DNA of 64,000 nucleotides from Mytilisepta virgata (taxonomy: Eukaryota; Mollusca; Bivalvia; Mytilida; Mytilidae): contig JAPWFG010000023.1 of the NCBI GenBank assembly GCA_028015205.1, positions 2,356,001 to 2,420,000 on the forward strand, written 5' to 3'. Of the stretch, positions 27,701 through 39,700 are shown in pieces. The notes beneath the pieces are model-generated. The model worked only from the letters and a program-made list of their open reading frames with translations. It had not been told where the DNA came from and did not search any database. How positions within the stretch are numbered: position 1 is the stretch's first letter; the number at the start of each line of letters is the position of its first letter. The position numbers and the translations under genes were made by a program.

Positions 27701-30700
27701 AGCGTAAGCGCGACTGGCCGTGAGTTTCCGACAATGGGTTAAGGAGAGAGCACAAGGATTAGTAATAGAACAAATGTATTATTTTTTATTTTAATACTTC
27801 AATAACATCATAGAAATACAGCCAAGTATAAATAATTATTCAACTTTTGAAAAACTAAAACTTATTTTATCTTCTAACGATCTTATGCGGTTTGTTGCTC
27901 CATTTATAAAATAGTCCTAAGCAAAAACAAAAAATTTCGTCTGCCGCAATATTTGATAAAACTACATGTATCTTAATTTGTTTTTTATTTAAGAAGTACA
28001 CAGTAAAAAATCAATATAACATGTACCATACAAGTTATTTTTCCAAATTGTATTGATTGAAGATTTTATCGTACTGTCATATACTTTCCCGCCAGTTTTT
28101 GCACGAGAATTGTGTGGTCTTGTCACAGGTACATAATTTGACACTTGTCAATACATGTTACAAATCATCGATATACCACGCCTTCCTTGTAATCCATAAT
28201 ACCTTGACCTGTTACTTCAAACAATATACCGCGGTCAAGATTATTGTCAATCATTGTCTAGTCTACAGGATGACCCATTTATTTATGCTGACACCGATAT
28301 TGGACAAATCTGTTATTATGAACATAAAACAACTCCCGACTGCATATAAAATTATATAATTATGAAAAGGATTGGAACTAAATTAATAATTCTGGTATTA
28401 AAGAACACATAACGTAAATTTTTAACCCGTTTTATTATATCGATCTGCTGACCGTCCACCGTGTTTTTCCACAGTCAAAAACGAACTTTCACCTGATAAC
28501 GGATGCCCACGTTCAACGTGGACAATAACTAGCCAACGTGGATCGGATAGTTGGTGGGCTTCCGTCAAAGAACGTGGGCATTGCGCAATCCGTTATACTT
28601 GTTCTGTATGCAGTTTATTTACATAGCCCTTATTTCGGGACTTCTCTAGTTTATCGTTCTAATAACTGTAGAAAAAAGGGCGGTAATTCCCACGTAGAAA
28701 TTTAATCACCAGGAAGTGGTTAAAGATATTATGTATTTTTATCCCACCGATTAAACACATCAAGAATAGGAGAAACTCAGTTATTAGAACGATAAACTAG
28801 AGAAGTCCCGAAATAACGTCTGTGTAAACAAACTACATAGCAACGACATTTTCTTGAGGTTTTTCTCAATAATCATAGGAGAAACAGATTCTCCTTCAAT
28901 TTTCTCGTGAGTTATTGAATTTCTCCACCCTCAATAGTTAAATTTTAGATTTTAACACGCTCGCTAAAGGCTCGCGTGTTGAAAATCGAAAATTTAACTA
29001 TCTCGGGTGGAGAAATTCCATAACTCACTCGTACCTGAAGGAGAATCTATATTAAAATTACCATCTACAAGAAACTTCCTTTGGTGAATAAAACCGTTGA
29101 TTTTCATATCTATCAATTCAATATTTCAATAACACTGAAGTTTAAGATGATGTGAAAAAAAAGATCTCAATACCAAAATATGAAAACCTCTGGTCTCATT
29201 ACAACTGCAACTTGGATTATGTTGTATTGTACAGTAGAACAAGGCTTTTTCTGTTGATCACAGTGGCAAAAACGGGATGAATATATTGTACAATGTTTTA
29301 TAGCAGTTGCAAAAAAAAAACAGTACCTTGCTTTTCTCATTCGCTATTATGTACTTACATGTACTATAATACATGTGTTTATTATATGGAAAACTATGTT
29401 TAGTTGTTTATCTAATAATGTTTATTATATGGAAAACTGTTTATTTGTTTATATTATAATTTTATTGTATGGAAAACTGCATATTTTTGGAATTTGTGGT
29501 TACATTTGTTGAATTTTAAGTTTTTCCAGGGCTATTTAAGTGCTCATCTTGTGATGTAGGCTGCTGTCCCATCTTAAATACCATATTTTGACCCCCTATA
29601 TACAATCAATAATTTCCTAAGCTCAACTCTAGGTGATGAGATCTCATTGATACTTATCCAATATCCGTTACATTTTCAGTTTTGCAATTAAGTGAAATTC
29701 ATTTTACTTACGTTCTTGAAAACATTGAAGATATAGTTGGCTGGTTGGTGTTAAATTTTTTCCCTCTTTTTCCTTTTGCCTTTTTACTTGGAGTTTCCTC
29801 TTCTTTTAAAGTTTCAATATCCATATCTTCTTCCTGCAACAGGAATCTCTTTACTGTTTTTTTAAGCATTAAAAATTTTTTACATCAATCATCCTATACC
29901 TATGTAACATACTTATTTTATTGTAAATAATGTTGATCATATAATAGCCATTCTATAAAAGCAAATTATGAAAGTGCTTCACCCAAATTAAGTCCTACAT
30001 TAAATGGCTTTTGTGGTCTTCTTGTAGAGAAGACAATATCATCTTGTAAAGTTTGAAAAGTAGACCACATGCAAATTGTGAAAATACAAGAGTTTTTTGT
30101 TTGAAAATCCAAAAATCAGGAATAATGCAACATTTGTATAAGAACATAAATTAGAAAACTGTCAAAAAGTTGGGCGTCTTCTAGCTTTTTATATTCATGG
30201 CATGATATACCCCTCTGGAACAGAAATTGTCGAAACTGGTACAGTTTTTGGCGCAAAATTTACCCTGCGATATCATTATTGTTTCTATGCCTAACAAAAC
30301 GTCACGTGATACGTCATTCTTTACCTCCGTCTCAAAGAGCAATCGCTCTCGAAAAAGTCGTATTTCACTGGTATCATATCATCAGTAATATTAATTTCAA
30401 CACTGACATGATTTTTGCTTTATTGAACGAATGTTTTGATTTTTTTACTTCATTACTTTGTAGCCAATTCACATAAACTGATGCAATTATCTGCAGTTTC
30501 ACATCAATCTATTTCTCTAATTCATAACAATGAGCTTGGCATGAGTTTTTGGAATATCTAAAACTGCTTTTGATGTAAAAATCAAAAACCAGAATCCTCC
30601 TAACAGCCACATCATTCTTAGTTAGGGAGGATGAAAATAAGGTTACCTTTTCTGGTTTGCCTTTACTTGGTGTCTCAATGCTCTCAACTGACACATCTGC

Positions 30701-33700
30701 GATACCCTTATCAGACTCATCGGAATCTCCAACAGATGGCACTGCACCATTTGTTTCCTGTTCACTGTTGTTATGGTGATGATTTTCAAGGTCATTACCA
30801 TTCACACCATTAGTAGTTCCATTCTGTATCTCTGACGACTCCTTGTTGGACGTTGTTCCATTTATGTGACCATTGCCGTTTGTAACCTCTGCCAAATTCC
30901 CGTTTGATGTTAACTTTTTTTCAGGAAAATTTTCCAACACCTTGCCAAGCTTTTTAAAATATCCTTTCTGTAAAGTAAAAAAAAGAAAGGAATTAAATTA
31001 TTCACATATTTTAATTTTACACATCCTTCTGGTAATTGAGTAACAGCACCATTGACATATGCAGTGTTCAGGCTAGGATTTATTTGCAGAAGGGTGCAAT
31101 TTTAAGGATAAGGCCAAAATAATATATGTGTGTTTAGAGTTTCATCCCCCCCCCCCAAAAAAAAATTAGGGTAGGTAGGATTTTTTTCTTCTGACTTTCG
31201 TATCCATTTCTGGAATCATTGGGGTTTTTACCAGAATAGCGGTCTGACATTTCATGTCTCACCTCTACATCCATCATTTTGATACCAATTTTGGTGTTCT
31301 TTGCGAAAATAAACATGTTTCATTGCATTCTATGCAAATTCTAACAATTTCCATGGAGAACATAAGTGACAGATGTTAAGGATTATGATTCTAGAATTTA
31401 GTTTTGATGAAAATATGGTTCATCTATATTTCTTTTCACAAATGTAAAAAAAAACATTAGGTTCAGTCGGGAAACTCTAAACACATATTTTTTTTTTTAC
31501 CTATGGGACACTTCAACATGGTTTCTGGTTTGAAAATGGCAACTTTATGAAATAACAATTATTCAATTCTCTAATACTCCTTCAGAATTTATTTCGACCT
31601 TGAATACATTTTCAATTAATTTCGTCTTGTTTATCATGTTCCCCAAATGAAGTCTGAGGGGAAAATATCGTTTTTACTCAGTCTCTTATTATAATTATTC
31701 TTTTGTAACAACATCTCCTCAGAAACTGTAATCTGCACAACCATTTTAGAATTTTAACTAGAGGCTCCCAGGAGCCTGTATAGCTCACCTGGATACACCA
31801 CTCTGCTGGCATAGGATGTAATGTGGACCTGTCAGATAGTTTTTAATGGGGACTATCCAAGAACAATTGTAAATTAGTTTGGTTCCAATTGGTATAGTAG
31901 TTTCATAAGAGTCAACTGTTAAATCATGTTCCCTGCTGGCAGTGTTCTTTCAGTTGGAGCATACGTGTTGGATACAATTTTTTAAAGGGGACCACCCAAG
32001 GATCATTGTAACCAAGTGTGGTTCCAATTGGTACAGTAGATTCAGAAGAGAACTTAATTGATCTTTGAATACATTTCCCCATGGGGCCCAATGTTGAACT
32101 ATGTTCCCTGCTGGTGGCCATCTTGGATCGGGTCTGAACATGTCAGATACAATTTTTAAATTGGACCATCCAGATTATTGTGACCAAGTGTGGTTCAAAT
32201 TAGCCCAGCGGTTTCAGAGAAGATATTTGAATACATTTCCCCATTGGGTCAAATGTTAAACTATGTTCCCTGCTAGTATCCATCTTGGATCAGGTGAGTG
32301 TCCAATGTTAAACTATGTTTCCCACTGGTGGCCATCTTGGACCAGGTATGGACATGTCCGATACCATTTTTAAATGGGACCAAAAGACAATTGTTCAGAG
32401 AACAATTGCAAGGTCTTTCCCGTGTCAAATTGCAATTAAGGCTATTAAGCATGACTGTTGACCTTCTATTTTGACTTGTATAGTCAAAATATAGGACTGT
32501 CACAATAACCTTGACCATTGACCTTCGATTTTGACCTCTACAGCTCTAAAATAGGTCCCTGAACATAAATATATATGGTTGCTAGGTACTTTTACATCGG
32601 TTGCTAAGGGCTTTTTCAATGACCTTGACCATTGACCTTCCATTTTAACCTCTATGGCTCTATAATAGGGTCCTGAGCATAAATATATATGATTGCTAGG
32701 TACTTTTCCATCGGTTACTAAGGACTTTTTCAATGACCTTCACCCTTGAACTTCCATTTTGACTTCTATGGCTCTATAATAGTGTCCTGAGCATAAACAT
32801 ATATGGTTGCTAGGTACTTTTCCATCGGTTACTAAGGACGTTTTCAATGACCTTGACCAATGACCTTCCTTTTTATCTCTACAGCTCTAAAAAAGATTCC
32901 TGAACATAAATATATATGGTTGCTAGGTACTTTTCTATCAGTTGCTAAGGACCTTTTCAATGACCTTGACCCTTGACCTTCTATTTTGACCTCTACAGAT
33001 CTATAATAGTGTCCTGAGCATAAATATATATGGTTGCTAGGTACTTTTCCATCGGTTGCTAAGAACTTTTTTGATGACCTTGACCCTTGAACAGGGTTCA
33101 TACACATTTTTTACCACAAAATTCAAGGACATTTCAAGGATTTTAAAGGACCAATTTCCAAATTTTCAAGGACCAGAAATCAACTGATATGGACAATTTA
33201 AATCCATATGGTTATGAATTTACATTTCCCAGGCATGTCATCAACGTTCTTTCTAACTACTTTCAGTTTCGGTTTGCTTACTGTGACTAAAATTCATCAG
33301 CAAAATACATTTAATCAAGTAAATGAAAGATATTTTATTAGTTAAAGTTAATTTAAGTTACCAAAAAATCAATCTGAATCGTTTAATTACTAAAATTTTT
33401 ACGCAAAGTCAGATTTATTTCTTGACCGCATCACAGAAATTACTACGCACCGGTTTCACAGAAAGGTAGCTATTTTTAGAAGAGGGAAAAAAAACGATAA
33501 ACGCGAGACCGAGTGATCTGAAAACGAATTAAAAACACTTTTATGACAGAAAATTCAACCAATTTTTTTTTATTCTTCAAAAACACAGTTTTTCAAGGAG
33601 TTTCAAGGACCTCCTTTGAATTTCAAGTACTTTCAAGGCCTTAATTTCCAATTTTCAATTTCAAGTACTTTCCAGGTTTTCAAGCACCCGTGCGAACCCT

Positions 33701-36700
33701 GCTTGAACTTTCATTTTGATCTCTACGGCTCTATAATATGGTCCTGTGCATAAATATATATGGTTGCTAGATACTTTTCCATCGGTTGCTAAGGGCTTTT
33801 TCAATGACCTTGATCCCTGACTTTTGACCTTGGTACTAAAATGTAGATCTTTTGAAACTGATCTTTTTTTGTATTAACATTTTCTTCATATCTATAATGG
33901 TTTTCGAGATATAGTATAAATCAAACATGTGTCAAGGGCAGTAACTCCTATATGGAGTCATCGTAGAACTTCAGTTCTAATGAGACAAATTTAGATCCTG
34001 ACAAGATAAACATTTTTCCCAATACATTTCATCAGCTATCTCTTAAGGTTTCTGAGTTATTTCGATAACAAGGTCTGCGGTCAAAGGTCAAGGTCAAAAT
34101 TGAGATTTGACCTTGACCCCTTTTAATAGCTTATTTGGTCCTATGACCAATAGTGAAAGTCCCATGCCTGTAAATGTCATAGTTTTCAAGTAAAAAATTT
34201 TAGCGAAAACTGCTTTTCATTAAGGGGACATAACTCTTATTACAACATTTGAAATCCTTTCGGTTTTGTGTCATGAAGCATGCAGTCGATAAACCGAACA
34301 CTTTTGCAATTTAAACTTAACTTATATCTCTTATAGTTAATGAAATATAAGGCAAAATATATTAAAATGTTGAAAATTTACAAAGAAAGGGCAATAACTC
34401 CAAGATGGGTATTCTGATTTATAACACAATTAGAGGGTATGTTGATCTTGACATGCTGAACATTTCTGCAATAAAACTTAACCTCTATCTCTAATACTTT
34501 TCAAAATATAAGACAAAATGTATAAAAAATTTGAAAATTTCACAAAAAAAGGGCAATAACTCCAAGATGGGTATTCCAATTAACTTCAAAATTGCAGGGT
34601 AGGTAGATCTTGTCATGTTGATCATTTTTACCCCATGTCAGATTTACGATATCTGTACTGGTTTTTGAGTTATTAACCAAAAACAGCAATTTACCCCTAT
34701 GTTCTATATATAGTAACAGCGGCCATGTTGTTTGGTCCTTGGACTCATCGGATACAATTTTGAAACTAGGTACCCTGGTGATGATTCAGACCAAGCTTGG
34801 TTCATATTGGCCCAGCAGTTTCAGAGGAGAAGATTTTTTAAAAAGTTTACGCCGGACGACGGACGGACGCCAAGTGATGGCAATAGCTCACATGACCCTT
34901 CGGGTCAGGTGAGCTAAAAATGGCAACAGTCAAAGTTGAGGTGGTTTTCTGAGAAAATGGCTGATTGGATCAAAAAGTGCTTGGGACCCGAAAAAGGCTG
35001 GCAGGATCGAAATGTACTTGAGATACTGTAGCAATGGAAGCATTTTGGTAACATCTGTTTTGGTATCCAAAACAATCAGTACTAGTTTGTATTAAAAATT
35101 TCTATACTGAATTACGTATCATACTTGATGCAAAGGGGACAGGGGAGCACTGAAACGGCAGAGAGGTTTATGAAATATGGGTATGGTTCTGCTTCCCGTT
35201 ACTTAAGGCTAGGTAGATATAGAATACTGCTGCGACAGGGGTTTTGCATTTATGAAAACTGCAACTTTTGTCAGAATGAGAAAGTCTATTAAAAATTTTT
35301 TTTAATCCTGCGTTCATTCGGTAAAATTACTGAATTTAAATGTAAATACTGGCCTTCTAACATATATTGACAAATGATTTCATTTACCTGAAAATTAATA
35401 CCTTTTTGTTCTAGAACTGTAACTTGACATTAAAATTTGAAACTGGCAACAAAAATTACTTTGGAAATTTTCCTGGCAGTACCATTTTGAAGTCCAGAAT
35501 TTTGAAACCTTAAATGGAAATTCTGGCAACTTTTGGGCAAAAATTTTTTGAAAGCCAGCACTTCTCTGTGAAAATACAAATAGATGGTCAGATTTGTCTA
35601 TTTCTATTTTTATTGTTGAATACCTCAGTAATATTATCATCTTTAAGTTCATTTTCTAGATCTGCAATCTCCTTTTTAATTCTCTCAGGAAGCACATCAT
35701 TCAATACCTTACATTTTTTCTTCCAGTAACCCTGTAATAAACATGAACATTAAAATTTAATCCATCTGCATGATTTGTCTCCCAAAAAGACTTATCCACA
35801 TTGGCTAGAGGTATAAGGGGAGAGTTGAGATCTCACAAAACATGTTTAACCATGCCGCATTTCTGCACCAGTCCCAAGTCAGGACCCTGTAGCCTTTGTT
35901 AGTTTTGTGTGTTTTTTTTTTAAATTTTGGTTCATTTGAATGTTTCAGAGTTTAGTGTGCTGTCAATTTTGCTGAACTAGTATGCAATTGTTTAGGGGCC
36001 AGCTGAAGCCCGCTTCTGTATGTGGGATTTTCATGCTGCGTTGAAAACCTATTGGTAGCCTTGAGATGTTTTTTGCTCTTTGGTCGGGTTGTTGTCTCTT
36101 TGACACATTCCCGATTTGCATTCTCTGTTCAACCTATTAAAATTTTATAACTTCTATCATACAACGGAAGCCCTGTCCTTTTCTGTTTTTTATCATGTTG
36201 GATGGTCTCATTGATGCTTACCCCAAATTCAAAAATTTTCATATACAACGTATCAGTGTATTCAACACTTTTTGTTTATACTTCATGATCTGGTATATTA
36301 GAGATGTACGGTCTAACCTGCTTACTGACTCAAGACAAGAATCTCTGTCACTAGTTGCATCAAAAAATTTTCCTTATTTTAGCCAATCTAAGGCAGGCTT
36401 CTATGTGCGATTTTGTTTCAAGGGCCATTGGCTCCTAGACTAAAAATTTTAGGCACTAGGCTAAATTTCTAGGCGCCAATAACTGACAGATGAGAAAAAT
36501 TGGCAAAAATATACTTTTTGGACAGATATTGTGGTGAAGCCATGTGGCTACTAATCTGTGTCTTAAATGCATATGACACAATCATTTTTCTCCACTTAGA
36601 GCCCTGTAAGGTACTATTTGAACCCCAAATTTTTATTCTTACAAGCACTTTCAGTACAAAAGTGTTTAATCATATGTCTACCATGGTTTTAATCAGTGTA

Positions 36701-39700
36701 TGTAAAGTGTATGAAACAAATATTTTCTCAGGTTAGTTAACATACCTTTTCAGTAATGTCACCTTCTTTGAACTCTTCATCCAACTGAATGAGTCTGAAA
36801 CATAAATAAATTCAATTAAAAAAGATGTAGTTTCCAACAGAGTATTGGGCCAAAATAAAATATATGTGTGTTTCCTATTACATGCCCAAAATGACATAGG
36901 GTAGGTAGGTAGGAAAAACATTTTATTTTGAAAAATTATTTTCTTGTCTCCAAAAAATGGTAAATGGCCAAATGGCCATTTATGTACTCTACATCTATTA
37001 TAATTGACAGCATGGACTCAATATTAAACCTATTAACCTATTTGAACAAGAAAAAATGTGTTTAAATATATAAAATGGGTCAAAGACACAAATGGCCGGG
37101 TTGCTTTACTGGGTGTTTACTGTAGTGGTGACAAAGGTGATTACAAGACCATAGTGCACATTGGCAGTCATGAATATTTATATAGACAAAATCAGACACA
37201 TTGTATGTTGGTGTAAGAGCACAGAGGCAGTCATCAATTTAATTAGTTTCCTGAAATAATTCCATAAATTGAGGTGCACATCTTCAATATATATTAAAAC
37301 ATTCTGCGAAGTTTCAAGGATGCGGGTGAAAAACTGTAGGAGTAGTTGATTTCGCAAAATAGGTACCCTCTATTGAAGATGTCAATAAACAAGAGGCTCT
37401 CAAGAGCCTGAATCGCTCACCTAGCAAACAATGCACTATAAACTAAATTAATATATTAATGTTTGTTGTAAATTAAACTGATTATTAAAGGTCATGTAAA
37501 ATGCTGAAAATACCTTTAAAAGCCTTTCAAGAACCTCTCGAAAGAAATGGGCATGAGTTCTCCCTACGCTTGATTAAGATACAGTCATGGTCAATCTGAT
37601 GATTCACAATACAAAATACAAGCTTTAATTCATCTTCAAATACAAGTATAAATCTTTTGGTCTATATTCAAATACAAGTATAAATCTTTTGGTCTTCGTT
37701 TTAAAAATGTTTGAAAGAAGTTATGTAAAAATTGTGGGTTAAGGCTTTTTATTGTACATGAAAAGGAAATATTGCAGGAACAATCATGCTAAGTTTAATC
37801 CAAATCCCCCTAGTAGTTTCAGAGGAGAAGATGTTTGAAAATTTGTTAACGATGATGACAGACGCAAGTGATGGCAATTAAAAGCTTACATATTATGAAG
37901 TTTAATCATTGTTATAAAACATTCTCATCATCACCATTCACTAAGGATACGATGTTTACTTTAAAAACCAAATATTGTTGAAATCCGAACAAGTGTTAAA
38001 AATGGCGGGAAAATGGCAGTCATTTTAAAAATGGCCATCCAAAACAAACTTTCATCATCACCATTCAACTCGGGATACCATGTTTGCCTTGAAGGTAGCT
38101 TTCATCTTCATTTTATTTCTATAATTCAGGAAAAAATAGCAAAAAACAGCATTTTGACCCCTATGTTCTATTTTTAGTAAGGGCGGACATGTTTTTCGAC
38201 CAATCAAAAATCCAAGCATTAACTTTTTGCAGGATACCCTAAGGAACAATCATACCAAGTTTCATTTGATTTTGAATAGTAGTTTCAGAGAAGAAGATTT
38301 TTGAAAACATAACATAAAAAAAGCCAAAAATGTCAAAAAAGGGCAATAACTCTGACATCAGTTGACAGATTTTCACGAAAATAAGCACACAGGTAGCTCT
38401 CATCATGCTGAACACTTTCAACCTGCCAGAATTTGCCATAACCTTATGATTTTTGAGATATTTGCGAAAAACTGTTGTTTGACCCCTATGTTCTATTTTT
38501 AGTAACAGTGGCCATGTTTTTCGACGGATCAACAATCGAAGCATAAACTTTGTGCAGGATACCCTAAGGAACAATCATGCTAAGTTTTATCCAAATCCAT
38601 TCTGTAGTTTCAGAGGAGAAGATGTTTGAAAAATTGTTAACGACGACAGACGACGACGGACGCCAAGTGATGAGAAAAGCTCACATGGCCTTTTAGCTAA
38701 AAAGTTCCAAAGTTTGGAAAAATGGGAAATAATTCCTGAAATAATTCCATAAAGTGAGGTGCACATCTTCAATATGTATTAAAACATTCTGCGAAGTTTC
38801 AATGATGCGTGTGAAAAACTGTAGGAGGACTTGATTTCACAAAATAGGTACCCTCTATTGAAGATGTCAATAAAAAACAACTAAGTTCCAAAGTTTGGAA
38901 AAATGGAAAATAATTCCTGAAATAATTCCATAAAGTGAGATGCACATCTTCAATATATATAGAAACATTCTATGAAGTTTCAAGGATGTGGGTAAAAAAC
39001 TGTAGGAGGAGTTGATTTCACAAAATAGGTACCCATTTTCCCCGCCAGTCCGCCCGCCTGCCGCCGCCCGACATTCACCATACTATAACCCGGATTTGCA
39101 CTCTGTGCAACCCGGCCAAAAATGCAACATGTGTATGCATTTTCATTCTGGTCAGAGCACAACTTTTTGTGGTGTTAAGTGGAGCTATTTCAATAATAAA
39201 CGAAATGAGATTTAATATATGTATATAAATATATATGAAATCTTTTACGCCTCACATATTTTTGGCTTTCAGTGTTCTGCAGTATCAATGTTTTAATTAC
39301 CTACATGTACCATTTTTTCCTTGAATGTCTTTCAGGTGAATGATACATGTACATATTGCATGATGTATTACACATCCAGCAAGATGATGATTTCCAGAAG
39401 ATTTACATTGATGTCTGCACATTATAAACCAATTTAATAGTTCATTTCAATATGGGGTTGTCTTGATGTTTCCCAGTATTTGTCAGGTTTATGCTTTTGA
39501 CCTTAATATTCAATTTTTGATAAAAATTTCCACAATGATTCTCTTTTTGTAGATTTGTCCATTCAAGAATTTATTGAAAACCAAATATCAGGATATCAGA
39601 CCTACATATACGTACATATTATCAGGTTTTCTGCAAATGTATATCGTAAAATATCAGCCGCGAGACATAATGTAAAGCTTTTTCGGCAAGTGAGCGTAGC

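Larger units (their letters stand above)
24621..29050. mobile_element. 4.43-kb fold-back element with ~213-bp arms
   Basis: The left arm (24,621-24,835) and right arm (28,836-29,050) are near-identical inverted copies. Both start ATAGATTCTCCTTCAGGTAC, pass through TAGCGAGCGTGTTAAAATCT and end near CCTCAAGAAAATGTC. Each arm is also palindromic (GGTGGAGAAAT and ATTTCTCCACC). Flanks ATTAAAT and ATTAAAA may be an imperfect target duplication. The interior has tandem ~0.7-kb units and three further hairpins. It makes up most of the intron between exons 5 and 6. Confidence 0.75.
31758..34919 (-). mobile_element. Hairpin-ended HINE-like element, copy 5 (3.16 kb)
   Basis: Minus strand starts TTTTTAGCTCACCTGACCC, pairing with GGGTCATGTGAGCT, then GTCCGTCGTCC. 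It ends AGGTGAGCTATACAGGCTCC, TGGGAGCCTCTAG before TT. It contains ~150-bp units, a 114-bp array (32,515-33,830) and a nested MITE. Intron between exons 3 and 4. Confidence 0.8.

Noticed and set aside
32500..33107. Repeated open frames on the minus strand ([12 protein letters not shown]...)
   Set aside because: The 114-bp unit is a multiple of three, so any open unit repeats in frame. The same unit is interrupted by a MITE and recurs at 54 kb out of any gene context.
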